Of a stretch of DNA of 64,000 bases, positions 8,984 to 17,181 are shown piece after piece (the first letter of the stretch is position 1; each line of letters opens with the position of its first letter). The translations under genes and the position numbers were made by a program. The notes beneath the pieces are model-generated. The model did not search any database. It saw only the letters and a program-made list of their open reading frames with translations, and had not been told where the DNA came from. The DNA is from Bacillota bacterium (GTDB lineage Bacteria > Bacillota > Clostridia > Acetivibrionales > JAEXSP01), in the NCBI GenBank assembly GCA_023453795.1, contig JAEXSP010000040.1:62001-126000 (forward strand), in the 5' to 3' direction.

Positions 8984-10209
8984 TGAACATGAAAAATGAT
9001 ATAGTGCTTGCAGTAGAAGATTTGAGTTACGGCATCAACGATGTTCAAATTCTCAAAAATATATCTCTCAAAGTAAAAAAAGGTGAGTTTATCGGATTGA
9101 TAGGGCCTAACGGTGCAGGAAAGACGACTCTTTTAAAATGCATCAACGGTATAAACCGGGCAGCCGGTGAAATAAGCTTAGGCGATAATCCCCTTAGAGT
9201 GCTTAATTCCAAAAGCATAGCAAAGAAAATCGCTCTCATGCACCAAAACGTTGACATTAATTACCCCTTCCCAGCCTTGAATATCGTTATGATGGGAAGA
9301 TATCCTCATCTTAAGAGACTGCAGGCTGAAAGCAAAGAGGACTATAAGGTCGCCAGAGAGAGCATGGAGTATACAGATACAATCAAGCTTGAGAATCAGC
9401 CAATCACGGAGGTTTCAGGGGGAGAGAGGCAAAGGGTTCTTTTTGCAAAGATTCTGGCACAGGAAACAGAAATCATGCTGCTGGATGAACCTACCGCAAG
9501 TCTGGACATTACACACCAGGAACAGATTTTCAGGTATTCCGGAGAGCTGTCTTATAAAGGCAAAACTGTTATTGCTGCCGTACATGACCTTAAGATAGCC
9601 GCCCGCTACTGTTCAAGGCTTATTTTAATGAAGGAGGGGCATATTATTGCCGACGGCTGTCCGGAGGAGGTTATTACATCCGAAAATCTCTCGAAAGCCT
9701 ATGATGTCAATTCGCTTGTATACAGGAACAGGGTTTCCGGAGAACTGGACTTTTATCTATATCGAAATGAAGAAAACAAAAAGAGAAGGAAAGTCCATGT
9801 AATAGGGGGAGGCGGTACAGCATCAGGCGTCATGCGTCTGCTTTTCGAAAATGGTTTCACGGTCTCTTCCGGGGTGTTGTTTCATGGGGACAGTGATCTC
9901 CTTTGCGCGGAGACCTTTGGAATAGAGTCTATAGTGTCAAAACCTTTCAGTGAAATTTGCGGGGAGATCGAAGCTGAAAATATCCGTAAAATCGGGGAAG
10001 CAGACCTTACGATCTTATGCAGCATGCCTTTCGGACCGCACAACCTTGCTAACCTGACTGCAGCCAAGCATGCAGCAAAGCTTGTGATAATTGAAGATGA
10101 ACCGCCTGAAACAAGGGATTTTACCGGAGGAAAAGCGCTTGAAATCTATAGGGGCCTTAGGGAAAATGCTATAGTTACAACCTCTTCAAGACTTCATGAA
10201 ATCATATAG
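8980..10209 (+). CDS. btuD: Corrinoid ABC transporter ATPase with C-terminal Rossmann-like extension
   Basis: Residues 1-260 are a FepC/BtuD-type ATPase: Walker A GPNGAGKTT, signature VSGGERQR, Walker B IMLLDEPTASLD, and switch His in AVHD. At 409 residues the protein is about 140 longer than usual. The extension starts near residue 275 with VHVIGGGGTASGVMRLL, a dinucleotide-fold-like glycine loop, then alternates strands and helices to the end. The extension has no obvious transport role and might sense or modify a ligand. The start overlaps the permease stop (ATGA). Regulated by the upstream cobalamin riboswitch. Confidence 0.85.
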   Translation: MMNMKNDIVLAVEDLSYGINDVQILKNISLKVKKGEFIGLIGPNGAGKTTLLKCINGINRAAGEISLGDNPLRVLNSKSIAKKIALMHQNVDINYPFPALNIVMMGRYPHLKRLQAESKEDYKVARESMEYTDTIKLENQPITEVSGGERQRVLFAKILAQETEIMLLDEPTASLDITHQEQIFRYSGELSYKGKTVIAAVHDLKIAARYCSRLILMKEGHIIADGCPEEVITSENLSKAYDVNSLVYRNRVSGELDFYLYRNEENKKRRKVHVIGGGGTASGVMRLLFENGFTVSSGVLFHGDSDLLCAETFGIESIVSKPFSEICGEIEAENIRKIGEADLTILCSMPFGPHNLANLTAAKHAAKLVIIEDEPPETRDFTGGKALEIYRGLRENAIVTTSSRLHEII

Positions 10210-10214
10210 CGGAA

Positions 10215-11567
10215 TTATCTATGGGTCAAATTATTGATCCACTTTCTTGATGTAAACCTGTAAATTCCGAGTGAGGCCTTTATAAATTCATCGCTGATAA
10301 TGAGCAGGTATACATACATGAGCGGAAGGTGCAGATAAAGTCCCCCGAAGGCTGCCAGCGGGATTGCGACAAGCCAAAGAGGCAGGATTTCCATTAGGAG
10401 AGAGAATGTGGTGTCTCCTCCTGACCTTGTAACCCCTATAACCATAACGAAATTGAAAGCTCTTACAGGCATTACTAATGCTATAATAGTGAGAACCTGA
10501 GCCGCAAAATTCTTTACATCCGGAGAAACGTTGAACAGCGACAGAATGCTGCTGTTGGATAAGATAAGCAGCAAACCCGTAGCAAGCCCCAGTGATGGGC
10601 CTATTATCAACAGCCTTCCGGAGTCGCTGTATGCCTGTTCGGGTTTCCCCTCGCCTATCTTCTGCCCTACCATGATTGCGCAGGCATTTGATACTCCAAA
10701 GAAAAGAACCAAAGACAATCTTTCTACATTGGATACTATGTTCATGGATGCTACGATGTCTTTCCCCATATGACCGTATATGAAGGTATAGAAAGTAACC
10801 CCGATTGACCATAACCCCTCATGGACAATAACGGGCAACGCCGTTACAATGTATTTTTTTAAGAATACAGGATCAAAGCTTAATAAATCCTTTATTCCGG
10901 CTGCAATAGGGTATTTACCTACGTATATAATCAACAGGATGATTGCCGCTTCAACTATACGTGAAATAAGAGTCGCAATGGACGCTCCCCTGACACCCAA
11001 TGAGGGAAAACCCAGGTTGCCTTCAATCAGAAGAAAATTGAGCAGTGTATTCAGTGACAGGGCAATAACACTGGCATACAACGGAAGCTTAACAAATCCC
11101 GTGCTTCTGGACAATATGGCATAACAGAAGGATACTGCCATAATTGTGAAGCTGAATGCATTAATTACAAGAAATTGAGAGCCGAGTTCAACGACATTCG
11201 GGTCATTGTTAAACAAGCTTATAATCTGCCTTGGAAGGGCAATCGAAAAAACGGTAAACACAAGGGAAATCCCACAGCCTATTTTAAGGCAGAGTCCAAG
11301 CAGCTTTCGTACTCCATGCTGATCCCCTTTCCCCCAATACTGTGAAGCAAATATACCTGCACCGCTGTATGTGCCGAAAAGAAAGATGTTCAAAAGAAAG
11401 AACACCTGGTTGGCGATACCGACACCCGCAATTGCGTTTTCCCCCAGTTGACCTACCATGATAGCATCGATCATGTTCAGAGAGGAAGCTACAAGATTCT
11501 GCAGTGCAATCGGAACAGCCAATCGAATAAGTGTGCTGTAAAATTCTTTATCACCCAAGCGGTTCAT
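10215..11567 (-). CDS. MATE-family efflux transporter
   Basis: A 450-residue protein with twelve predicted membrane segments in two pseudo-symmetric halves. It opens with the family's LIRLAVPIALQNLVASSLNMIDAIMVGQLGE region, and the second half repeats the pattern around ALPVIVHEGLWSIGVTF. MATE pumps use a sodium or proton gradient to export cationic drugs and metabolites. It converges with the B12 operon, leaving five bases between stops, and appears monocistronic. Substrate is unknown. Confidence 0.88.
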   Translation of the reverse strand: MNRLGDKEFYSTLIRLAVPIALQNLVASSLNMIDAIMVGQLGENAIAGVGIANQVFFLLNIFLFGTYSGAGIFASQYWGKGDQHGVRKLLGLCLKIGCGISLVFTVFSIALPRQIISLFNNDPNVVELGSQFLVINAFSFTIMAVSFCYAILSRSTGFVKLPLYASVIALSLNTLLNFLLIEGNLGFPSLGVRGASIATLISRIVEAAIILLIIYVGKYPIAAGIKDLLSFDPVFLKKYIVTALPVIVHEGLWSIGVTFYTFIYGHMGKDIVASMNIVSNVERLSLVLFFGVSNACAIMVGQKIGEGKPEQAYSDSGRLLIIGPSLGLATGLLLILSNSSILSLFNVSPDVKNFAAQVLTIIALVMPVRAFNFVMVIGVTRSGGDTTFSLLMEILPLWLVAIPLAAFGGLYLHLPLMYVYLLIISDEFIKASLGIYRFTSRKWINNLTHR

Positions 11568-11649
11568 TTATATTCAATCCCTTAAAGTTTAATTTAAAAC
11601 CATCGTTATATTCTAACCGTATTGAGAAAAAATGTCCAGCACAATCTAT

Positions 11650-11748
11650 GGAACCTCTCCGTCAGCTCCGCTGCCACCTCTCCTGCGAGGAGAGGCTTAA
11701 TATAGGCTCTACCGTGGGAGAGCTGTCACAAAGTGACTGAGAGGGTTA
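11650..11748. repeat. Short interspersed repeat, copy 1
   Basis: About 100 bases beginning GGAACCTCTCCGTCAG, containing a CCTCTCCTGCGAGGAGAGG palindrome and ending GTGGGAGAGCTGTCAC...TGACTGAGAGG. The same unit recurs at 12423-12518. The ends are imperfect inverted repeats (CCTCTC...GAGAGG), so the RNA would fold into a long hairpin. The rest of this 333-base intergenic stretch holds a second weak inverted repeat (AAGACC...GGTCTT, near 11750-11803) and a promoter. Confidence 0.75.
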
Positions 11749-11828
11749 AGACCAACATTGGTACAGGGTAAATAAGTAACTGCCGCTACTTACTGACTGG
11801 GTCTTACAATCGTAAAGCATTATTCTTC

Positions 11829-11857
11829 TTGGATTTTGGTTTTTTATTCTCTATAAT
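11829..11857 (+). promoter_or_regulatory. Sigma-A-type promoter for the flavodoxin gene
   Basis: TTGGAT and TATAAT are separated by 17 bases, giving a perfect -10 and a four-of-six -35. The expected start point is about 37 bases before the coding start. Confidence 0.65.
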
Positions 11858-11900
11858 GGAATCATAATGTAGAGAGAAAATAGATCAGGGGGAACGGATA

Positions 11901-12449
11901 ATGAAAACCGTAGTCATTTACAAATCTAAAACCGGCTTTGCAAAAAAATATGCCGAATGGATTGCTGAAGAATTGTCAGCAGACCTTTTCGAGGTTTCAA
12001 AAGTTACTATAGGTGACATCAGAGCATATGATAACATAGTATACGGCGGGGGTCTGTATGAAATCGGTATAAGTGGGGTTAAATTCATAACTCGTAACCT
12101 GGATAAGCTTGAAGGTAAAAAGATTGCTGTATTTGGAACAGGTGCCACACCCCCCAGAGAACAAGACATTATTAGCGTGAGAGACTGTAATTTTACGCCT
12201 GAACAATTAACGAAGCTGAGATTTTTTTATATGCGTGGGGGCTTTGATTTTTCCGGGCTGCCCCCGATATACAAGTTTCTTATGCTTCTTCTGAAATTAA
12301 AAATCAAAATGAAAAAGGAATCTAAGCGCGTCCCTGATGAAAAGGGTATGCTGGCAGCATATGACAAGCCTGCGGACTTCACAAGAAGAGAGAATATCGA
12401 GGAACTGGTAGCATACATAAGGGGAACCTCTCCGTCAGACTGCGTCTGA
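11901..12449 (+). CDS. Flavodoxin-domain protein (HemG-like)
   Basis: A 182-residue flavodoxin-fold protein opening with VVIYKSKTGFAKKYAEWIA, whose TGFAKKYA loop resembles the FMN phosphate-binding loop of protoporphyrinogen oxidase HemG and related flavodoxins. VYGGGLYEIGISG corresponds to the first FMN-stacking loop and AVFGTGATPP to the second. The last eight or so residues (GTSPSDCV) and the stop are encoded inside a copy of the short interspersed repeat, so the ancestral end was probably near ELVAYIR. RBS CAGGGGG lies eight bases upstream. Partner and substrate are unknown. Confidence 0.8.
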   Translation: MKTVVIYKSKTGFAKKYAEWIAEELSADLFEVSKVTIGDIRAYDNIVYGGGLYEIGISGVKFITRNLDKLEGKKIAVFGTGATPPREQDIISVRDCNFTPEQLTKLRFFYMRGGFDFSGLPPIYKFLMLLLKLKIKMKKESKRVPDEKGMLAAYDKPADFTRRENIEELVAYIRGTSPSDCV

Positions 12450-12518
12450 CACCTCTCCTGCAGGAGAGGCTTATACAGGCTCTACCGTGGGAGAGCTGTC
12501 ACGAAATGACTGAGAGGA
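12423..12518. repeat. Short interspersed repeat, copy 2, between convergent genes
   Basis: The unit is the same as at 11650-11748, with the central palindrome CCTCTCCTGCAGGAGAGG perfect. It covers the 3' ends of both flanking genes, supplying their last codons and stops. Its hairpin could act as a bidirectional terminator, though there is no T run. Confidence 0.8.
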
Positions 12519-13425
12519 TATGACGTGATTCGATTTCTGCTTTTCTTGGAAACACCATTCGTATTCCTTTGGGAATGATTTCAAATGTAAGTTCATTGAC
12601 GATACCGACTTCTCCGTCAATATTGGACATAATGCCGTCTGCACATTTTATTTTGATTTTTGCACCCCTGTAGAAATTGATTTCCTCCAGATGGGTATGC
12701 TTCCCCTTGATGAATTTCGGGAAGAAGGCCAAGGCCTTGAAATAGTTCATTTTGGATGCTACGCATATATCAAATTTTCCGTCATCCAGTATGGCATCGG
12801 GTGCCGGAAGTATACCTCCGCCATAATATTTTCCGTTTGCAATGGCAACTAGGTATGAATCTATTTTATGGCTTATTCCGTCGATTTCCAAATCCATTTT
12901 CTTGGGCTTCAGCTTAAAAATCACTGTATATAGAGCAGCTAGAATATATGCGCCGCTTCCTGAAACCAGGGGAAGTTTTTTTAAATTGGCCGCATGATGA
13001 ACTATCTCAGCATCTAGCCCGGCAGAGGATATGTTTAAAAAGTGCCTTCCGTTAGCTTTTCCGATATCTATTAGGGTTTCGTTCCCTTCAATTGTCCTCT
13101 TGAGAATATCCTCCGAAGTGAAGTCCTTTACAATACTGCGGACAAAGTCATTTCCCGAACCGGCAGGGATTACCGCAAGACTGCTGCTGCTGCCGGCCAT
13201 GCCGCTTAAAACCTCGTTAAGAGTGCCGTCACCGCCCACGGAATAAATTCTGTATTGATCCCGGGAAGAATAATTTCTTGATATTTCGGAAGCATGTCCG
13301 GGCCTTTCTGTTATTTCAATAAAATACTCTTCATTTTTATGTAAAAAATACTCTTTTATTTTAGGAATAAGTTCAACAGACTTTCCTTTTCCGGCTGCGG
13401 GGTTGACTATGAATAGGTGTTTCAT
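12499..13425 (-). CDS. Diacylglycerol/lipid kinase family protein (YegS/BmrU-like)
   Basis: A 308-residue member of the DAGK catalytic family that phosphorylates lipid hydroxyls at the membrane. It begins with the typical FIVNPAAGKGKS nucleotide loop and has the GGDGTLNEVLSG signature near residue 64-75, followed by PAGSGNDFVRS. A second beta domain holds GGGILPAPDAILDDGKFDI. The last six residues (ILSVIS) and the stop come from the repeat at 12423-12518 read in reverse. It is monocistronic, with no obvious functional link to neighbours. Confidence 0.88.
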   Translation of the reverse strand: MKHLFIVNPAAGKGKSVELIPKIKEYFLHKNEEYFIEITERPGHASEISRNYSSRDQYRIYSVGGDGTLNEVLSGMAGSSSSLAVIPAGSGNDFVRSIVKDFTSEDILKRTIEGNETLIDIGKANGRHFLNISSAGLDAEIVHHAANLKKLPLVSGSGAYILAALYTVIFKLKPKKMDLEIDGISHKIDSYLVAIANGKYYGGGILPAPDAILDDGKFDICVASKMNYFKALAFFPKFIKGKHTHLEEINFYRGAKIKIKCADGIMSNIDGEVGIVNELTFEIIPKGIRMVFPRKAEIESRHILSVIS

Positions 13426-13498
13426 CGGGCACCTTGCCTTTTCTTAAAATGGGTATCTATATTTTATTCTAAAAGATGGGTTATGTAAATAAGGACTC

Positions 13499-14160
13499 AA
13501 CTCACCCCCAGCCCCTCTCTTTGCAAAAGAGGGGAGATTTCTATAGCACAAACTTCTTTTCCGCTTTTCACCGCCGAAAATCGGAGGAAAAGGCGCCACT
13601 CAACGCCGTGGAGGCTTGCTAGGGTACAGTGAAATAATTCCTATGCAATTAGCGATTCGAAAATCTTCCTTTGGCGGTCGCCTCTATTCCCATCCATGGT
13701 CAGCTCCGTCTAAAACAATCATCCGTGATTGTTTTACCGCGTCGTCGATTTGCTCATCGATTGCATCACAGAATTTTTTCAAACTCTTACGGATGTCGCT
13801 GAAGCAGCGCTGGAGAGTTCTTTAGGGTACTACATCTTTTAACTGCGTATATTAAATAACTGCACCTTATAAAGAAAGGGGCTGGTTGTGCTCCCAAATA
13901 CCTTCAAAGCCACTAGTATGAGTTTGAAAAGACTTCGTAGTACTTTCAGATTATAATTGCAACGACTCTGGAAAATAAACACGATGTTTATTTTAGGAGC
14001 AACTGCGCCACGGATGGCGTCATTTGCTCCGACAGACAAAGGCAGCAAGTAGAATCTGCTAAAAGTACAGAAGTCTTTTCATTGTGCCCTAGCCAGATTC
14101 CACGTCGCATGAGTGGCGATTTTTCGTTACATTTTCATCGCTGAAAAGGTAAGAGACGGT
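13499..14160. repeat. Gene-free, hairpin-rich patch of degenerate repeats
   Basis: No credible gene lies in this stretch. It holds several strong hairpins: CCCCTCTCTTT...AAAGAGGGG (13512-13535), TAAAACAATCA / TGATTGTTTTA (about 13711-13736, perfect 11 pairs), AAAATAAACA / TGTTTATTTT (about 13972-13994) and GGAGCAA...TTTGCTCC (13996-14030). The segment 14058-14094 recurs inverted at 52928-52964 with two changes, and about 24 bases from 14100 recur at 28276-28299. A partial inverted copy of the 14050-14080 segment lies at 13922-13950. It looks like nested remnants of non-autonomous elements. Confidence 0.7.
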
Positions 14161-14189
14161 AACCCTTTCCCCTCGCCGCAAATATAATA
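14161..14189 (+). promoter_or_regulatory. Possible sigma-K promoter (coiled-coil protein gene)
   Basis: AACC-N16-AATATAATA fits the sigma-K pattern mACm-N16-CATAnnnTA with one mismatch. It lies 20 bases before the start codon, with AAGGAGGG between. Confidence 0.4.
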
Positions 14190-14208
14190 AATCAAAGGAG
14201 GGATCAAA

Positions 14209-14640
14209 GTGTTGATAAATAACCGAAGACCTTACATGGGAAGGCCGATGCCTGAAAGAACACAAGACGGCATGCCTCAGTCGATACCTCAGAATGTAGA
14301 TGCAGATAGTCTTAAAAGACTGCTGGTAGAAAGCCTGAAACAGCTGAACAGGAGTGTTGAGGATTTGGATAAAAGAATAAGAGTGCTGGAAGATAAAATT
14401 GATTACCTGGATACAAGATTGATAAAGACGGAAGACAAAATGAACAAATATGATTCAAGGTATAGCGCAACCAGCAGTGATTTGACCTGCATCAGGTCTG
14501 AATTGGACAGCCTGCGCAAAAATCAGGAATATGCAAATACATATTATTATGATGATGCAGCCGATAGCACGCCTATTATGCCCGGAACGGGTTTTGCATG
14601 CATTACTCCGGAATACCTCAGAAGCCTGGCTAAGAGATAG
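14209..14640 (+). CDS. Coiled-coil protein of unknown function
   Basis: A 143-residue hydrophilic protein. Residues 1-30 are basic and proline-rich (RRPYMGRPMPERTQDG). Residues 33-110 form a clear coiled coil with heptads such as LNRSVEDLDKRIRVLEDKID. The C-terminal part is Tyr/Asp-rich (YYYDDAAD) and ends in PEYLRSLAKR. There is no signal peptide or membrane segment. The start is GTG with AAGGAGGG six bases upstream. I do not recognise a family; a spore coat morphogenetic role would fit the CotS-type genes downstream and the possible sigma-K promoter. Confidence 0.7.
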   Translation: MLINNRRPYMGRPMPERTQDGMPQSIPQNVDADSLKRLLVESLKQLNRSVEDLDKRIRVLEDKIDYLDTRLIKTEDKMNKYDSRYSATSSDLTCIRSELDSLRKNQEYANTYYYDDAADSTPIMPGTGFACITPEYLRSLAKR

Positions 14641-14660
14641 AAGTCAAAAATTTTCTACTT

Positions 14661-14687
14661 AACCGTAACACATCAATACATATATTA
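14661..14687 (+). promoter_or_regulatory. Possible sigma-K promoter (amphi-Trp-like gene)
   Basis: AACC-N14-CATATATTA has a perfect CATAnnnTA -10 but a spacer two bases shorter than usual. It sits 44 bases before the next start codon. Confidence 0.35.
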
Positions 14688-14730
14688 ATAATATGGTAAA
14701 GAAAGATTAATTAATAAGGAGGATCATTAA

Positions 14731-14979
14731 ATGAAATATCAGGAAGGCAGCGTAGGAAACAAAGGTGATTTTGCAGAATACATCAAAAAAATGGTACCGG
14801 AGCTCTTCTCAGGGAGACTTGCAGTTGAGGGGAAAACAGTAATAATTCCTCATGATAAAGACCTTGATTACAAGGTTAAATATGACATCGATGAGGCTGG
14901 CGGCTCCGTATCGGTTAAAGTGGCCTGGGACAACGACAACGGTGAAGATGAAGAAGAAGTGGAAGTGGATGTAGACTAA
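14731..14979 (+). CDS. Small acidic protein, amphi-Trp domain-like
   Basis: 82 residues with a helix (GDFAEYIKKMVPELFSG), a strand pair (GRLAVEGKTVIIPHD) and an amphipathic strand ending in VKVAWDND, then a very acidic tail (GEDEEEVEVDVD). This order of helix, valine-rich strands and a single Trp near the C terminus resembles the amphi-Trp domain, whose function is unknown. AAGGAGG lies eight bases before the ATG. The resemblance is by eye and only moderate. Confidence 0.6.
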   Translation: MKYQEGSVGNKGDFAEYIKKMVPELFSGRLAVEGKTVIIPHDKDLDYKVKYDIDEAGGSVSVKVAWDNDNGEDEEEVEVDVD

Positions 14980-14993
14980 TTATTGGACAGTAC

Positions 14994-15018
14994 ATAAGGG
15001 GGGGCAGACCCCCCTTAT
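14994..15018 (+). promoter_or_regulatory. Perfect hairpin covering the ribosome site of the CotS-like gene
   Basis: ATAAGGGGGG and CCCCCCTTAT pair over ten bases with a five-base loop, ending three bases before the ATG. The only Shine-Dalgarno-like sequence (AAGGGGGGG) is inside the stem. No T run follows, so it is not a standard terminator; it could limit translation or mark the 3' end of the upstream mRNA. Confidence 0.6.
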
Positions 15019-15021
15019 ATT

Positions 15022-16149
15022 ATGAAGCGCGCCAAAACAGTATATTTGGGCCTGTTGGCTATCAATGACAAGAAAGAGGCGATTATCTTGCCTTCTATAG
15101 AAAGGGAGCCCCTGGAAGAGGTATTAAGGGGGTATGACATTAAGGTTCTTGGAGTGAGAAATGAATCATATAAGGATAAAAAAGGTGTTTGGTGGGTTCA
15201 GACTCCGCAAGGGAGTAGGATTCTGAAAAAGTTATCCTATTCGGAAGAAACACTCAGACACATTTTACATGCAACCAGGCATCTCACCGGCAATGGGATA
15301 AACATGCCGGCAATTATTAAAACAAAGGCCGGGAAAGAATACATGCTTATTGATGGAGTATGCTTTGTTCTGTCAGAAGCGATTAAAGGAAAAAATCCGA
15401 GCTATAATTCTCCGCAAGAGCTGTCCAAAATCATTAGAGAGCTTGCGCGGTTTCATGCTGCATCGCTGGGCTTTGTGCCTGATCCGGAGTCTAAACCGAA
15501 GGTACACCTTGGCACATGGATACAGGATTATGAGGAACAGCTTGAGGACATGAACGGCTTCTACCATAAGGAAGCTTCCAAAGAAACAAGAGATGCTGTC
15601 GGAGAACTGATTGTAAAAGAATTTCCCTATTTTTATAAAAGAGGCCTTGATGCAGTAAAAGGGCTCAAAGGGCATGAATACAGTGAGTGGGTTAAAAAGG
15701 CAGCAAAGGCAGGATGCCTGTGCCATCAGGATTTTGCAGCAGGCAATCTCATTATGGACGATGCAGGCAGCATATATATTCTGGATACAGATTCCCTTAC
15801 GGTTGACATTTCTGCAAGGGATATAAGGAAACTGCTGAATAAGATTATGAAGAAGGCAGGCAGATGGGATGCTGACCTTACATCAAGATTTATAAAGCAT
15901 TATCAGTCGGAAAACTCGTTAAGCCGGTCAGAATGGATGGTTGTAAAGCTTGACCTGCTTTTCCCTCATTTGTTTATAGGTGCTATGAACAAATATTGCT
16001 ACAAAAGAGAGAAGGAATGGAACGCAGGTAAGTATTTGCAGCGACTTAAGGAAATGGCTGCATTTGAGAAAACAGCGGAATGTGTTCTGAGTAATTTTGA
16101 ATCGATGGTAGATAAGGTGCTTAAAAGCAACATTGAAAGGACTGAATAG
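15022..16149 (+). CDS. CotS-like spore coat kinase-fold protein
   Basis: A 375-residue member of the CotS/YsxE family, which have an aminoglycoside-phosphotransferase fold. The catalytic loop is CHQDFAAGN (near residue 235) and the metal-binding Asp follows in YILDTDSLTVDISARD. An N-terminal beta-rich part carries WWVQTPQGSRILKK, equivalent to the ATP-binding Lys region. In Bacillus subtilis CotS is an inner-coat protein recruited by CotE. The gene begins just after a hairpin that hides its ribosome site, and is followed by a second CotS-like gene three bases after the stop and then a CotSA-like glycosyltransferase. Confidence 0.82.
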   Translation: MKRAKTVYLGLLAINDKKEAIILPSIEREPLEEVLRGYDIKVLGVRNESYKDKKGVWWVQTPQGSRILKKLSYSEETLRHILHATRHLTGNGINMPAIIKTKAGKEYMLIDGVCFVLSEAIKGKNPSYNSPQELSKIIRELARFHAASLGFVPDPESKPKVHLGTWIQDYEEQLEDMNGFYHKEASKETRDAVGELIVKEFPYFYKRGLDAVKGLKGHEYSEWVKKAAKAGCLCHQDFAAGNLIMDDAGSIYILDTDSLTVDISARDIRKLLNKIMKKAGRWDADLTSRFIKHYQSENSLSRSEWMVVKLDLLFPHLFIGAMNKYCYKREKEWNAGKYLQRLKEMAAFEKTAECVLSNFESMVDKVLKSNIERTE

Positions 16150-16152
16150 GTT

Positions 16153-17181
16153 TTGGAAAATAAGTCGTCAGAATCAAGAGAAGAATTAATCAGGCTTGCT
16201 GCAAGTGTCTTGAAAAATTATGGGGTTACACCTGAGGCCATTTCGGTCATCCAAAGCGGGGGCATTAAAACCGTATGGAAGATAAGGACGCAGAACAGGG
16301 CGCTGTGCTTGAAAAGATTGAAGCAGTCATTGGAAAAGGCGCTTTTTTCTGTTCATGCACAGATTTATATAAAGGAAAAGGGAGGAAATGTCCCTGCGAT
16401 TATTAAAGCTAATAACAATGAAGCAATAGTAACATACGGAGACCAGCTGTTTGTTCTGTACGAATGGCTTGAAGGAACCGATATGGATATGAATAACCGC
16501 TCAGGTCTTGAAAAAGCCTTGGAAGGCTTGGCAAGGTTCCATGTTTACTCCAAAGGCTATGAGGCGCCTGAAGGAGCACGGGTTTCTTCAAAGCTGGCTA
16601 AATGGCCTGAACAATATGCTTCCATGAGAGATAAGTTTGTTAAGTGGAAGGAGGTTGCGGCTAAACAGCCTTCAGCCGGTTACAATGAGGCATATTTAAA
16701 ACATGCGGACTCTTTAATAAACCTTTCAAATAAGGCGTTAACACTTCTACAGGCTTCAGAATATGGTTTCCTTACATCTGGGAATTCCAACGTTCCTGTT
16801 CTGAACCATCAGGATTATGGCAAGGGTAATGCGGTCCTTACCGGAAAAGGCGTGTTTGTCATCGATCTCGACGGGGTTACTTATGACCTTCCATCGAGGG
16901 ATTTGCGGAAAATCATCGGGAAGGGCGCGGAGAACAAAGGAAGCTGGGCAGCAGAAAATATAGAGCATGTCTTGGAGTGCTACACACGTTTCAACTCCAT
17001 GTCGCAGAGTGAAAAAAAGGTATTGTATATAGACCTGATGTTCCCGCATTGGTTTTATGGACTTGTGAAGAATCTGTTCATTAACGGAAAGCCCCTGAAG
17101 GCGGCTGAAATTGAAAGGATTTCAAAACTTGAGATATCAAAGATTGCTGTTTTAGACAGTCTGATAAAAGGGGTGAAATGA
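16153..17181 (+). CDS. CotS-like spore coat kinase-fold protein, second copy
   Basis: 342 residues, paralogous to the gene upstream. The catalytic loop is LNHQDYGKGN and the metal site VIDLDGVTYDLPSRD. The ATP-side Lys is in ALCLKRLKQ. The start is TTG, three bases after the preceding stop, with only a weak AGG upstream, so translation probably depends on coupling. Its TGA overlaps the start region of the CotSA-like gene. The presence of Asp and Asn at the active site suggests it may truly phosphorylate something, perhaps a sugar or coat polymer, but this is not shown. Confidence 0.8.
   Translation: MENKSSESREELIRLAASVLKNYGVTPEAISVIQSGGIKTVWKIRTQNRALCLKRLKQSLEKALFSVHAQIYIKEKGGNVPAIIKANNNEAIVTYGDQLFVLYEWLEGTDMDMNNRSGLEKALEGLARFHVYSKGYEAPEGARVSSKLAKWPEQYASMRDKFVKWKEVAAKQPSAGYNEAYLKHADSLINLSNKALTLLQASEYGFLTSGNSNVPVLNHQDYGKGNAVLTGKGVFVIDLDGVTYDLPSRDLRKIIGKGAENKGSWAAENIEHVLECYTRFNSMSQSEKKVLYIDLMFPHWFYGLVKNLFINGKPLKAAEIERISKLEISKIAVLDSLIKGVK

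Noticed and set aside
13616..13825. Open frame of 69 codons in the repeat patch
   Set aside because: The composition is repeat-derived, it covers hairpins, and it has no ribosome site or recognisable product.
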